A stretch of DNA of 64,000 bases from Halictus rubicundus (Eukaryota > Arthropoda > Insecta > Hymenoptera > Halictidae). Below the pieces are notes generated by a model. That model had not been told where the DNA came from. It made no database searches and worked only from the letters and a program-made list of their open reading frames with translations. The stretch lies in assembly GCF_050948215.1 (NCBI RefSeq), contig NW_027488955.1, positions 123,939 through 187,938 on the forward strand, written 5' to 3'. How positions within the stretch are numbered: the first letter of the stretch is position 1; each line of letters begins with the position of its first letter. Shown piece after piece: positions 14,601 through 26,071 of this stretch. Both the position numbers and the translations under genes were made by a program.

Positions 14601-17600
14601 GGATAGGGGATTGGATAGGATAGAGGATAGGATAGGATAGAGGATAGGATAGGATAGAGGATAGGATACGATAGAGGATACGAATGGATAGGATAGAGCA
14701 TAGGATACGATAGAGGATAGGATAGGGGATTGGATAGGATAGAGGATAGGATAGGATAGAGGATAGGATATGATAGAGGATAGGAGAGGATAGAGGATAG
14801 GACAGGATAGATGATAGGATAGGATAGAGGATAGGATAAGATAGAGGATAGGATTGGATAGAGGATAGGATAGGATAGAGGATAGGATACGATAGAGGAT
14901 ACGAAAGGATAGGATAGAGGGTAGGATAGGATAGATAGTAGGATAGGATAGAGGATTGGATAGGATAGAGGATAGGATATGATAGAGGATAGGATAGGAT
15001 AGAGGATAGGATAGGATAGAGGATAGGATAGGAAAGAGGATAGGATAAGTTAGAGGATAGGATAAGTTAGAGGATATGATAGGATAGAGGATTGGATAGG
15101 ATAGAGGATAGGATAGGATAGGATAGAGGATAGGATAGGATAGAGAATAGGATAAGTTAGAGGATATGGTAGGATAGAGGATAGGATAGGATAGAGGATA
15201 GGATAGGATAGAGGATAGGCTATGATAGAGGATAGGATAGGATAGAGGATAGGATAGGATAGAGGATAGGATAGGATAGAGGATAGGATAGGATAGAGGA
15301 TAGGATAGGATAGAGGATAGGATAGGATAGAGGATAGGATAGGATAGAGGATAGGATAGAGGAAAAGATAGGATAGAGGATAGGATACGATAGAGGATAC
15401 GTAAGGATAGGATAGGGGATAGGATAGGATAGAGGATAGGATAGGAAAGAGGATAGGATAAGTTAGAGGATATGGTAGGATAGAGGATAGGATAGGATAG
15501 AGGATAGGATAGGATAGAGGATACGATAGGATAGGATGAAGGATAGAGGATAGGATAGGATAGAGGATAGGATAGGATAGAGGATAGGATAGGATAGAGG
15601 ATAGGATAGGATAGAGGATAGGATAGGATAGAGGATAGGATAGGATAGAGGATAGGATAGGATAGAGGATGGGATAGGATAGAGGATAGGATAGGATAGA
15701 GGATTGGATACGATAGAGGATACGAATGGATAGGATAGAGGGTAGGATAGGATAGAGGATAGGATAGGATAGAGGATAGGATATGATAGAGGATAGGATA
15801 GGATAGAGGATAGGATAAGATAGAGGATAGGATAGGATAGAGGATAGGATAGGGTGGGGGATAGGATACGATAGAGGATACGAATGGATAGGATAGAGCA
15901 TAGGATACGATAGAGGATAGGATAGGGGATTGGATAGGATAGAGGATAGGATAGGATAGAGGATAGGATAGGATAGAGGATAGGATACGATAGAGGATAC
16001 GAATGGATAGGATAGAGCATAGGATACGATAGAGGATAGGATAGGGGATTGGATAGGATAGAGGATAGGATAGGATAGAGGATAGGATATGATAGAGGAT
16101 AGGAGAGGATAGAGGATAGGACAGGATAGATGATAGGATAGGATAGAGGATAGGATAAGATAGAGGATAGGATTGGATAGAGGATAGGATAGGATAGAGG
16201 ATAGGATACGATAGAGGATACGAAAGGATAGGATAGAGGGTAGGATAGGATAGATAGTAGGATAGGATAGAGGATTGGATAGGATAGAGGATAGGATATG
16301 ATAGAGGATAGGATAGGATAGAGGATAGGATAGGATAGAGGATAGGATAGGAAAGAGGATAGGATAAGTTAGAGGATAGGATAAGTTAGAGGATATGATA
16401 GGATAGAGGATTGGATAGGATAGAGGATAGGATAGGATAGGATAGAGGATAGGATAGGATAGAGAATAGGATAAGTTAGAGGATATGGTAGGATAGAGGA
16501 TAGGATAGGATAGAGGATAGGATAGGATAGAGGATACGATAGGATAGGATAGAGGATACGATAGGATAGGATGAAGGATAGAGGATAGGATAGGATAGAG
16601 GATAGGATAGGATAGAGGATAGGATAGGATAGAGGATAGGATAGGATAGAGGATAGGATAGGATAGAGGATAGGATAGGATAGAGGATAGGATAGGATAG
16701 AGGATGGGATAGGATAGAGGATAAGATAGGATAGAGGATTGGATACGATAGAGGATACGAAAGGATAGGATAGAGGGTAGGATAGGATAGATAGTAGGAT
16801 AGGATAGAGGATTGGATAGGATAGAGGATAGGATATGATAGAGGATAGGATAGGATAGAGGATAGGATAGGATAGAGGATAGGATAGGAAAGAGGATAGG
16901 ATAAGTTAGAGGATATGATAGGATAGAGGATAGGATAGGATAGAGGATAGGATAGGATAGAGGATAGGATAGGATAGAGGATAGGCTATGATAGAGGATA
17001 GGATAGGATAGAGGATAGGATAGGATAGAGGATAGGATAGGATAGAGGATAGGATAGGATAGAGGATAGGATAGGATAGAGGATAGGATAGGATAGAGGA
17101 TAGGATAGAGGAAAAGATAGGATAGAGGATTGGATAGGATAGAGGATAGGATATGATAGAGGATACGATAGGATAGGATAGAGGACAGGATAGGATAGAT
17201 GATAGGATAGGATAGAGGATAGGATAAGATAGAGGATAGGATAGGATAGAGGATAGGATAGGATAGAGGATATTATAAGATAGAGGATATGATAGGATAG
17301 ACGATAGGATATTATAGAAGATAGGATAGGATCGAGGATAGGATACGACAGAGGATAGGATAGGATAGAGGATAGGATAGTATATAGGATAGGATAGAGG
17401 ATAGGATAAGATAGAGGATAAGATAGGATAGAGGATAGGACAGGATAGAGGATAGGATACGATAGAGGATACGAATGGATAGGATAGAGGGTAGGATAGG
17501 ATAGAGGATAGGATAGGATAGAGGATAGGATAGGATAGAGGATAAGATATGATAGAGGATAGGATAGGATAGAGGATAGGATAGGATAGAGGATAGGATA

Positions 17601-19049
17601 TGATAGGGGATAGGATAGGATAGAGGATAGGATAGGATAGAGGATAGGATAGGAAAGAGGATAGGATAAGTTAGAGGATATGATAGGATAGAGGATTGGA
17701 TAGGATAGAGGATAGGATATGATAGAGGATAGGATAGGATAGAGGATAGGATTGGATAGAGGATAGGATAGGAAAGAGGACAGGATAAGTTAGAGGATAT
17801 GATAGGATAGAGGATAGGATAGGATAGAGGATAGGATAGGATAGAGGATAGGATAGGATAGAGGATAGGATAGGATAGAGGATAGGATAGGATAGAGGAT
17901 AGGATAGGATAGAGGATAGGATACGATAGAGGATACGAATGGATAGGATAGAGGGTAGGATAGGATAGAGGATAGGATAGGATAGAGGATAGGATATGAT
18001 AGAGGATAGGATAGGATAGAGGATAGGATAGGATAGAGGATAGGATACGATAGAGGATACGAATGGATAGGATAGAGGGTAGGATAGGATAGAGGATAGG
18101 ATAGGATAGAGGATAGGATAGGATAGAGGATAAGATATGATAGAGGATAGGATAGGATAGAGGATAGGATAGGATAGAGGATAGGATATGATAGAGGATA
18201 GGATAGGATAGAGAATAGGATAGGATAGAGGATAGGATAGGAAAGAGGATAGGATAAGTTAGAGGATATGATAGGATAGAGGATTGGATAGGATAGAGGA
18301 TAGGATATGATAGAGGATAGGATAGGATAGAGGATAGGATAGGATAGAGGATAGGATAGGAAAGAGGATAGGATAAGTTAGAGGATATGATGGGATAGAG
18401 GATAGGATAGGATAGAGGATAGGATAGGATAGAGGATAGGATAGGATAGAGGATAGGATAGGATAGAGGATAGGATAGGATAGAGGATAGGATAGGATAG
18501 AGGATAGGATAAGATAGAGGATAGGATAGGATAGAGGATAGGATAGGGTGGGGGATAGGATACGATAGAGGATACGAATGGATAGGATAGAGCATAGGAT
18601 ACGATAGAGGATAGGATAGGGGATTGGATAGGATAGAGGATAGGATAGGATAGAGGATAGGATAGGATAGAGGATAGGATACGATAGAGGATACGAATGG
18701 ATAGGATAGAGCATAGGATACGATAGAGGATAGGATAGGGGATTGGATAGGATAGAGGATAGGATAGGATAGAGGATAGGATATGATAGAGGATAGGAGA
18801 GGATAGAGGATAGGACAGGATAGATGATAGGATAGGATAGAGGATAGGATAAGATAGAGGATAGGATTGGATAGAGGATAGGATAGGATAGAGGATAGGA
18901 TACGATAGAGGATACGAAAGGATAGGATAGAGGGTAGGATAGGATAGATAGTAGGATAGGATAGAGGATTGGATAGGATAGAGGATAGGATATGATAGAG
19001 GATAGGATAGGATAGAGGATAGGATAGGATAGAGGATAGGATAGGAAAG

Positions 19050-22000
19050 AGGATAGGATAAGTTAGAGGATAGGATAAGTTAGAGGATATGATAGGATAG
19101 AGGATTGGATAGGATAGAGGATAGGATAGGATAGGATAGAGGATAGGATAGGATAGAGAATAGGATAAGTTAGAGGATATGGTAGGATAGAGGATAGGAT
19201 AGGATAGAGGATAGGATAGGATAGAGGATAGGCTATGATAGAGGTTAGGATAGGATAGAGGATAGGATAGGATAGAGGATAGGATAGGATAGAGGATAGG
19301 ATAGGATAGAGGATAGGATAGAGGATAGGATAGAGGAAAAGATAGGATAGAGGATTGGATAGGATAGAGGATAGGATATGATAGAGGATACGATAGGATA
19401 GGATAGAGGACAGGATAGGATAGATGATAGGATAGGATAGAGGATAGGATAAGATAGAGGATAGGATAGGATAGAGGATAGGATAGGATAGAGGATATTA
19501 TAAGATAGAGGATATGATAGGATAGACGATAGGATATTATAGAAGATAGGATAGGATCGAGGATAGGATACGACAGAGGATAGGATAGGATAGAGGATAG
19601 GATAGTATATAGGATAGGATAGAGGATAGGATAAGATAGAGGATAAGATAGGATAGAGGATAGGACAGGATAGAGGATAGGATACGATAGAGGATACGAA
19701 TGGATAGGATAGAGGGTAGGATAGGATAGAGGAAAGGATAGGATAGAGGATAGGATAGGATAGAGGATAAGATATGATAGAGGATAGGATAGGATAGAGG
19801 ATAGGATAGGATAGAGGATAGGATAGGAAAGAGGATAGGATAAGTTAGAGGATATGATAGGATAGAGGATTGGATAGGATAGAGGATAGGATATGATAGA
19901 GGATAGGATAGGATAGAGGATAGGATAGGATAGAGGATAGGATAGGAAAGAGGACAGGATAAGTTAGAGGATATGATAGGATAGAGGATAGGATAGGATA
20001 GAGGATAGGATAGGATAGAGGATAGGATAGAGGAAAAGATAGGATAGAGGATTGGATAGGATAGAGGATAGGATATGATAGAGGATACGATAGGATAGGA
20101 TAGAGGACAGGATAGGATAGATGATAGGATAGGATAGAGGATAGGATAAGATAGAGGATAGGATAGGATAGAGGATAGGATAGGATAGAGGATATTATAA
20201 GATAGAGGATATGATAGGATAGACGATAGGATATTATAGAAGATAGGATAGGATCGAGGATAGGATACGACAGAGGATAGGATAGGATAGAGGATAGGAT
20301 AGTATATAGGATAGGATAGAGGATAGGATAAGATAGAGGATAAGATAGGATAGAGGATAGGACAGGATAGAGGATAGGATACGATAGAGGATACGAATGG
20401 ATAGGATAGAGGGTAGGATAGGATAGAGGATAGGATAGGATAGAGGATAGGATAGGATAGAGGATAAGATATGATAGAGGATAGGATAGGATAGAGGATA
20501 GGATAGGATAGAGGATAGGATATGATAGGGGATAGGATAGGATAGAGGATAGGATAGGATAGAGGATAGGATAGGAAAGAGGATAGGATAAGTTAGAGGA
20601 TATGATAGGATAGAGGATTGGATAGGATAGAGGATAGGATATGATAGAGGATAGGATAGGATAGAGGATAGGATAGGATAGAGGATAGGATAGGAAAGAG
20701 GACAGGATAAGTTAGAGGATATGATAGGATAGAGGATAGGATAGGATAGAGGATAGGATAGGATAGAGGATAGGATAGGATAGAGGATAGGATAGGATAG
20801 AGGATAGGATAGGATAGAGGATAGGATAGGATAGAGGATAGGATACGATAGAGGATACGAATGGATAGGATAGAGGGTAGGATAGGATAGAGGATAGGAT
20901 AGGATAGAGGATAGGATAGGATAGAGGATAAGATATGATAGAGGATAGGATAGGATAGAGGATAGGATAGGATAGAGGATAGGATATGATAGAGGATAGG
21001 ATAAGTTAGAGGATAGGATAAGTTAGAGGATATGATAGGATAGAGGATTGGATAGGATAGAGGATAGGATAGGATAGGATAGAGGATAGGATAGGATAGA
21101 GAATAGGATAAGTTAGAGGATATGGTAGGATAGAGGATAGGATAGGATAGAGGATAGGATAGGATAGAGGATAGGCTATGATAGAGGTTAGGATAGGATA
21201 GAGGATAGGATAGGATAGAGGATAGGATAGGATAGAGGATAGGATAGGATAGAGGATAGGATAGAGGATAGGATAGAGGAAAAGATAGGATAGAGGATTG
21301 GATAGGATAGAGGATAGGATATGATAGAGGATACGATAGGATAGGATAGAGGACAGGATAGGATAGATGATAGGATAGGATAGAGGATAGGATAAGATAG
21401 AGGATAGGATAGGATAGAGGATAGGATAGGATAGAGGATATTATAAGATAGAGGATATGATAGGATAGACGATAGGATATTATAGAAGATAGGATAGGAT
21501 CGAGGATAGGATACGACAGAGGATAGGATAGGATAGAGGATAGGATAGTATATAGGATAGGATAGAGGATAGGATAAGATAGAGGATAAGATAGGATAGA
21601 GGATAGGACAGGATAGAGGATAGGATACGATAGAGGATACGAATGGATAGGATAGAGGGTAGGATAGGATAGAGGAAAGGATAGGATAGAGGATAGGATA
21701 GGATAGAGGATAAGATATGATAGAGGATAGGATAGGATAGAGGATAGGATAGGATAGAGGATAGGATAGGAAAGAGGATAGGATAAGTTAGAGGATATGA
21801 TAGGATAGAGGATTGGATAGGATAGAGGATAGGATATGATAGAGGATAGGATAGGATAGAGGATAGGATAGGATAGAGGATAGGATAGGAAAGAGGACAG
21901 GATAAGTTAGAGGATATGATAGGATAGAGGATAGGATAGGATAGAGGATAGGATAGGATAGAGGATAGGATAGAGGAAAAGATAGGATAGAGGATTGGAT

Positions 22001-22935
22001 AGGATAGAGGATAGGATATGATAGAGGATACGATAGGATAGGATAGAGGACAGGATAGGATAGATGATAGGATAGGATAGAGGATAGGATAAGATAGAGG
22101 ATAGGATAGGATAGAGGATAGGATAGGATAGAGGATATTATAAGATAGAGGATATGATAGGATAGACGATAGGATATTATAGAAGATAGGATAGGATCGA
22201 GGATAGGATACGACAGAGGATAGGATAGGATAGAGGATAGGATAGTATATAGGATAGGATAGAGGATAGGATAAGATAGAGGATAAGATAGGATAGAGGA
22301 TAGGACAGGATAGAGGATAGGATACGATAGAGGATACGAATGGATAGGATAGAGGGTAGGATAGGATAGAGGATAGGATAGGATAGAGGATAGGATAGGA
22401 TAGAGGATAAGATATGATAGAGGATAGGATAGGATAGAGGATAGGATAGGATAGAGGATAGGATATGATAGGGGATAGGATAGGATAGAGGATAGGATAG
22501 GATAGAGGATAGGATAGGAAAGAGGATAGGATAAGTTAGAGGATATGATAGGATAGAGGATTGGATAGGATAGAGGATAGGATATGATAGAGGATAGGAT
22601 AGGATAGAGGATAGGATAGGATAGAGGATAGGATAGGAAAGAGGACAGGATAAGTTAGAGGATATGATAGGATAGAGGATAGGATAGGATAGAGGATAGG
22701 ATAGGATAGAGGATAGGATAGGATAGAGGATAGGATAGGATAGAGGATAGGATAGGATAGAGGATAGGATAGGATAGAGGATAGGATACGATAGAGGATA
22801 CGAATGGATAGGATAGAGGGTAGGATAGGATAGAGGATAGGATAGGATAGAGGATAGGATAGGATAGAGGATAAGATATGATAGAGGATAGGATAGGATA
22901 GAGGATAGGATAGGATAGAGGATAGGATATGATAG
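19050..22935. repeat. 1943-bp tandem duplication inside the satellite
   Basis: Copies at about 19050-20992 and 20993-22935 share variant-monomer markers at an offset of 1943 bp: ATGGTAGG at 19181/21124, CTATGATAGAGG at 19233/21176, the GGGGAT marker at 20528/22471, and AAGATATG at 20930/22873. 1943 is not a multiple of 17 because some monomers are short or long. Left of 19050 and right of about 22940 the marker order differs. Each copy also contains a smaller internal duplication, seen as two ATTATAAGATAG markers about 695 bp apart. Confidence 0.8.
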
Positions 22936-24850
22936 AGGATAGGATAGGATAGAGAATAGGATAGGATAGAGGATAGGATAGGAAAGAGGATAGGATAAGT
23001 TAGAGGATATGATAGGATAGAGGATTGGATAGGATAGAGGATAGGATATGATAGAGGATAGGATAGGATAGAGGATAGGATAGGATAGAGGATAGGATAG
23101 GAAAGAGGATAGGATAAGTTAGAGGATATGATGGGATAGAGGATAGGATAGGATAGAGGAGAGGATAGGATAGAGGATAGGATAGGATAGAGGATAGGAT
23201 AGGATAGAGGATAGGATAGGATAGAGGATAGGATAGGATAGAGGATAGGATAGGATAGAGGATAGGATAGGATAGAGGATAGGATAGGATAGAGGATAGG
23301 ATAGGATAGAGGATAGGATAGGATAGAGGATAGGATTGGATAGAGGATAGGATAGGATAGAGGATAGGATAGGATAGAGGATAGGATAGGATAGAGGATT
23401 GGATAGGATAGAGGATAGGATATGATAGAGGATAGGATAGGATAGGATATAGGATAGGATAGGATAGATGATAGGATAGGATAGAGGATAGGATAAGATA
23501 GAGGATAGGATTGGATAGAGGACAGGATAGGATAGAGGATAGGATACGATAGAGGATACGAAAGGATAGGATAGAGGGTAGGATAGGATAGATAGTAGGA
23601 TAGGATAGAGCATTGGATAGGATAGAGGATAGGATATGATAGAGGATAGGATAGGATAGAGGATAGGATAGGATAGAGGATAGGATAGGAAAGAGGATAG
23701 GATAAGTTAGAGGATATGATAGGATAGAGGATAGGATAGGATAGAGGATAGGATAGGATAGAGGATAGGATAGGATAGAGGATAGGCTATGATAGAGGAT
23801 AGGATAGGATAGAGGATAGGATAGGATAGAGGATAGGATAGGATAGAGGATAGGATAGGATAGAGGATAGGATAGGATAGAGGATAGGATAGAGGAAAAG
23901 ATAGGATAGAGGATTGGATAGGATAGAGGATAGGATATGATAGAGGATACGATAGGATAGGATAGAGGACAGGATAGGATAGATGATAGGATAGGATAGA
24001 GGATAGGATAAGATAGAGGATAGGATAGGATAGAGGATAGGATAGGATAGAGGATATTATAAGATAGAGGATATGATAGGATAGACGATAGGATATTATA
24101 GAAGATAGGATAGGATCGAGGATAGGATACGACAGAGGATAGGATAGGATAGAGGATAGGATAGGATAGAGGATAGGATAGGATAGAGGATAGGATAGGA
24201 AAGAGGACAGGATAAGTTAGAGGATATGATAGGATAGAGGATAGGATAGGATAGAGGATAGGATAGGATAGAGGATAGGATAGAGGAAAAGATAGGATAG
24301 AGGATTGGATAGGATAGAGGATAGGATATGATAGAGGATACGATAGGATAGGATAGAGGACAGGATAGGATAGATGATAGGATAGGATAGAGGATAGGAT
24401 AAGATAGAGGATAGGATAGGATAGAGGATAGGATAGGATAGAGGATATTATAAGATAGAGGATATGATAGGATAGACGATAGGATATTATAGAAGATAGG
24501 ATAGGATCGAGGATAGGATACGACAGAGGATAGGATAGGATAGAGGATAGGATAGTATATAGGATAGGATAGAGGATAGGATAAGATAGAGGATAAGATA
24601 GGATAGAGGATAGGACAGGATAGAGGATAGGATACGATAGAGGATACGAATGGATAGGATAGAGGGTAGGATAGGATAGAGGATAGGATAGGATAGAGGA
24701 TAGGATAGGATAGAGGATAGGATAGTTAGAGGATAGGATAGGATAGTGGATAGGATAGGATAGAGGATCGGATATCATAGAGGATAGGATAGGATAGAGG
24801 ATAGGATAGGATAGAGGATTGGATAGGATAGAGAATAGGATAAGTTAGAG
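22538..24850. repeat. higher-order satellite block, copy 1 (left of the element)
   Basis: This block matches 32585-34944 to the right of the element in marker order: the GAGGACAGGATAAG, ATTATAAGATAG, GTATATAGGATAGG and AGTTAGAGGATAGG markers follow each other in the same sequence. It is 2309 bp from AGAG to AGAG, against 2360 bp in the right copy, a difference of exactly three 17-bp monomers. It ends at the insertion point with GATCGGATATCATAGAGG followed about 50 bp later by AATAGGATAAGTTAGAG. So before insertion the two blocks were tandem neighbours. Confidence 0.8.
24847..24850. repeat. target-site duplication, left copy (AGAG)
   Basis: AGAG directly precedes the 5' LTR and is repeated at 32585-32588 directly after the 3' LTR. 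Joining the flanks with one AGAG restores GATAAGTTAGAGGATATGAT, a monomer junction found many times elsewhere in the array. A 4-bp duplication is within the 4-6 bp range of Ty3/gypsy integrases. Confidence 0.93.
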
Positions 24851-24853
24851 TGT

Positions 24854-24880
24854 AACAGACCTGGCTGCGCCAGGCCTGTT
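24854..24880 (+). promoter_or_regulatory. hairpin at the LTR 5' end
   Basis: AACAG (24854-24858) and CCTGGC (24860-24865) are followed by a TGC loop, then GCCAGG (24869-24874) and CTGTT (24876-24880). This gives a stem of 5 plus 6 pairs with one A/C mismatch. It recurs at 31653-31679 in the 3' LTR. It lies at the outer end of the LTR next to the terminal inverted repeat, so it may matter for integrase binding or 3' RNA folding. The role is unknown. Confidence 0.6.
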
Positions 24881-25265
24881 CCTGACCGCACGCGCCCGAA
24901 TCCGAGCCCCCGAACACGACCGACGGATGCCGAAATCCGCCGGTACCCGCGGGCGCCCCCCCGCGTTCCCCGTATCACCGAACCGATCTTGGCGGGAACC
25001 GGAACCCGCCATGATGCGACACCGGCGCGCCGGATGCGTGACGACACCGGAAAAGCCGGCCGCGAACCGTACCGCACCGCACCCCCTCGCCCGGCAAGAC
25101 GAGAGAGACAAACCGGAAAACGCTCTCTTCGGTTTTCCGCCGTCATCCAGTTCAGACGTGTTTTCCCGAGCCGTATTCTCCAGCCGCCGATACCGACCGC
25201 ACGAATACGCCCGGACCCGCGCTGTCCCGACGCCGAGAAGCCGTCCGCCGATTCTCGAGAGTGTG

Positions 25266-25271
25266 ATTAAA
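25266..25271 (+). promoter_or_regulatory. candidate poly(A) signal ATTAAA (5' LTR copy)
   Basis: ATTAAA is the commonest natural variant of AATAAA and the only good match I see in the LTR. The functional copy for the element's RNA would be the one at 32065-32070 in the 3' LTR. If correct, the R region ends a few tens of bases downstream and the splice donor at 25397 lies in U5. Confidence 0.4.
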
Positions 25272-25396
25272 TCCGCGGAGAACGAACCGCGAGTTTGCCG
25301 AGTTATCCGCGACCCGCGAACGCCGACCTACGCCGCTGCGTTCCTGTCCTCCTGGAGAGCCGCCCGAACGCCGAGCGATCGAGGACCGGACCCAGA

Positions 25397-25402
25397 GTAA
25401 GT
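25397..25402 (+). promoter_or_regulatory. candidate splice donor (GTAAGT) in the LTR leader
   Basis: The context CCCAGA/GTAAGTACC has a perfect intronic half of the 5' splice site; only the last exon base (A instead of G) departs from consensus. Paired with the acceptor ending at 30223 it would remove a 4827-nt intron holding the primer binding site, gag and almost all of pol. From about 25040 to 25396 there is no ATG, so a spliced transcript starting in that range would offer the ORF3 ATG first. Transcript start and splicing are not shown by sequence. Confidence 0.5.
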
Positions 25403-25784
25403 ACCTTGCTTTCCCGTTAACCCGACCCCTCCGCTTCCGCCCACGCACCCACGGAGAGCGAACCACCCGCAGCCGGCCCCTCGCCGGCCGCCCTGGGGCA
25501 CGGGCTCTCCGCCCGCCGAGATTACCCCGCTCCGGATACGCCGCCGCGTACGGCCCCGATCCCTCCGTAACCTGAGACATGAACCGCGATCGCCGACCGT
25601 CGAAACGCGAAGCCGGGACAGTGACGAACGTTTAAATTACTCGCGTCGTTAACCACCCGTACCCGACCGTCCGCGACCCCGCCGTACCCTCGCGTTATCC
25701 TGCGAGAACCCTGGCACGGCGAGCCAAATCCGGCCGCGAGGAAATTCGTTGCGACGAGATCCGCCGGGGAAACGGACTCGTTAC

Positions 25785-25811
25785 ATGGCGCCCGAACAGG
25801 GACTTGTTTAA
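25785..25811 (+). CDS. 8-codon upstream ORF spanning the LTR/PBS junction
   Basis: The last base of the LTR and the first two of the primer binding site form an ATG. It opens an 8-codon frame reading MAPEQGLV, then TAA at 25809-25811. A second short upstream ORF of 18 codons starts at ATG 25579 within the LTR. Both lie in the unspliced leader ahead of gag and would be removed from a transcript spliced at 25397. Upstream ORFs often lower main-ORF initiation, so these could tune Gag synthesis. They may equally be fortuitous, since the primer binding site sequence dictates most of the codons. Confidence 0.25.
   Translation: MAPEQGLV
25786..25803 (+). promoter_or_regulatory. primer binding site, tRNA-Lys type
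   Basis: The 18 bases TGGCGCCCGAACAGGGAC follow the LTR without any gap. They begin with TGG, the complement of a tRNA CCA end, and match the primer site used by lentiviruses, which is complementary to the 3' end of tRNA-Lys(UUU). Reverse transcription of minus-strand DNA would start here from a host tRNA-Lys. A perfect 18-nt match means the primer step is intact. Confidence 0.93.
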
Positions 25812-25844
25812 CCACGTGGGACAGGCTGGATTACGCCCACGTGG
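25812..25844 (+). promoter_or_regulatory. palindromic leader hairpin (possible dimerisation/packaging element)
   Basis: CCACGTGGG at 25812-25820 pairs perfectly with CCCACGTGG at 25836-25844, giving a 9-bp stem with a 15-nt loop. Each arm contains the palindrome CACGTG, so two RNA molecules could also pair arm to arm. It starts only 8 nt after the primer binding site, where retroviral genomic RNAs commonly carry dimer linkage and packaging structures. CACGTG is also an E-box, so a DNA role is possible. Confidence 0.5.
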
Positions 25845-25927
25845 GAATTTGTGAGGTTAAGTGTGCCGCGGAGTGAAGTGAACCGAACCGCGCGTGCGCC
25901 ATCTAGTGCGAGCCCGCCGAAATAGTG

Positions 25928-25989
25928 CCGGTACACGCGCGCCGCCCAGTGTCGCCCGGCCGAAACACTACCGGTACACGCGCGCCGCC
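25928..25989 (+). repeat. 19-bp direct repeat in the gag leader
   Basis: CCGGTACACGCGCGCCGCC occurs at 25928-25946 and again at 25971-25989, 43 bp apart. It lies before the first gag ATG. It may be a small local duplication or part of a leader RNA structure; no function can be assigned. Confidence 0.75.
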
Positions 25990-26071
25990 TGCCGCCGCCG
26001 CGACGAAGCAGGACCGCCGATCGAACGTCGGGCGGGAAAGTTCAAAGCACAGCCGGGGGAAACCCACGTGG

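Larger units (their letters stand above)
1..24850. repeat. 17-bp GGATA-type satellite array, left arm
   Basis: The whole stretch is tandem copies of a 17-bp monomer, GAGGATAGGATAGGATA on the plus strand, equal to (GGATA)3 plus GA. Common monomer variants have TATGATA, ATTGGATA, AAGTTAGA, TACGATA, ACAGGATA or GGAAAGAGG replacements. Pentamer number varies locally: two-pentamer or one-pentamer units and four-pentamer units (TACGATAGGATAGGATAGAGG) occur. The plus strand is purine-rich and almost free of C, so it carries a TAG stop in nearly every monomer, while the minus strand has few stops. I see no gene, no transposon other than the one at 24851, and no non-satellite island in it. Larger duplicated blocks are listed separately. 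The array is open at the left window edge. Centromeric, pericentromeric or subtelomeric location cannot be decided from sequence. Confidence 0.97.
24851..25785 (+). repeat. 5' long terminal repeat
   Basis: A 935-bp repeat identical by eye to 31650-32584 at a constant offset of 6799 bp. It begins TGTAAC and ends GTTACA, a perfect 6-bp inverted terminal repeat with the TG...CA ends integrase needs. It should contain U3, R and U5, driving transcription to the right. I see no TATA box. An ATTAAA poly(A)-signal variant lies at 25266-25271 and a strong splice-donor-like sequence at 25397. Apparent ORFs across it are GC-rich chance frames repeated in both LTRs. Confidence 0.96.
25804..26071 (+). other. 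untranslated leader between PBS and gag
   Basis: No ATG occurs between the upstream ORF and 26072, which supports 26072 as the first usable gag start. The leader holds the CACGTG hairpin at 25812-25844 and a 19-bp direct repeat (25928-25946 and 25971-25989). The gag frame is open back to a TAG at 25904-25906 but has only non-ATG codons there. This is the expected place for packaging signals. Confidence 0.7.

Noticed and set aside
1..24850. CRISPR array or bacterial repeat locus
   Set aside because: The repeats are contiguous without unique spacers and the window holds a eukaryotic LTR retrotransposon.
25141..25190. Initiator-like CCAGTTCAGAC as the element's transcription start
   Set aside because: The match to the arthropod initiator is partial and no downstream promoter element was found at the expected distance, so no start site is called.
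24927..25400. 157-codon frame in the 5' LTR, identical to one at 31726-32199 in the 3' LTR
   Set aside because: It lies inside LTR regulatory sequence and is duplicated only because the LTRs are. No known domain, and other frames of similar length overlap it on both strands.
25925..26071. N-terminal extension of Gag from a GTG codon
   Set aside because: Eukaryotic initiation at GTG is unlikely, and an ATG is available at 26072. The extension is low-complexity and covers the 19-bp repeat.
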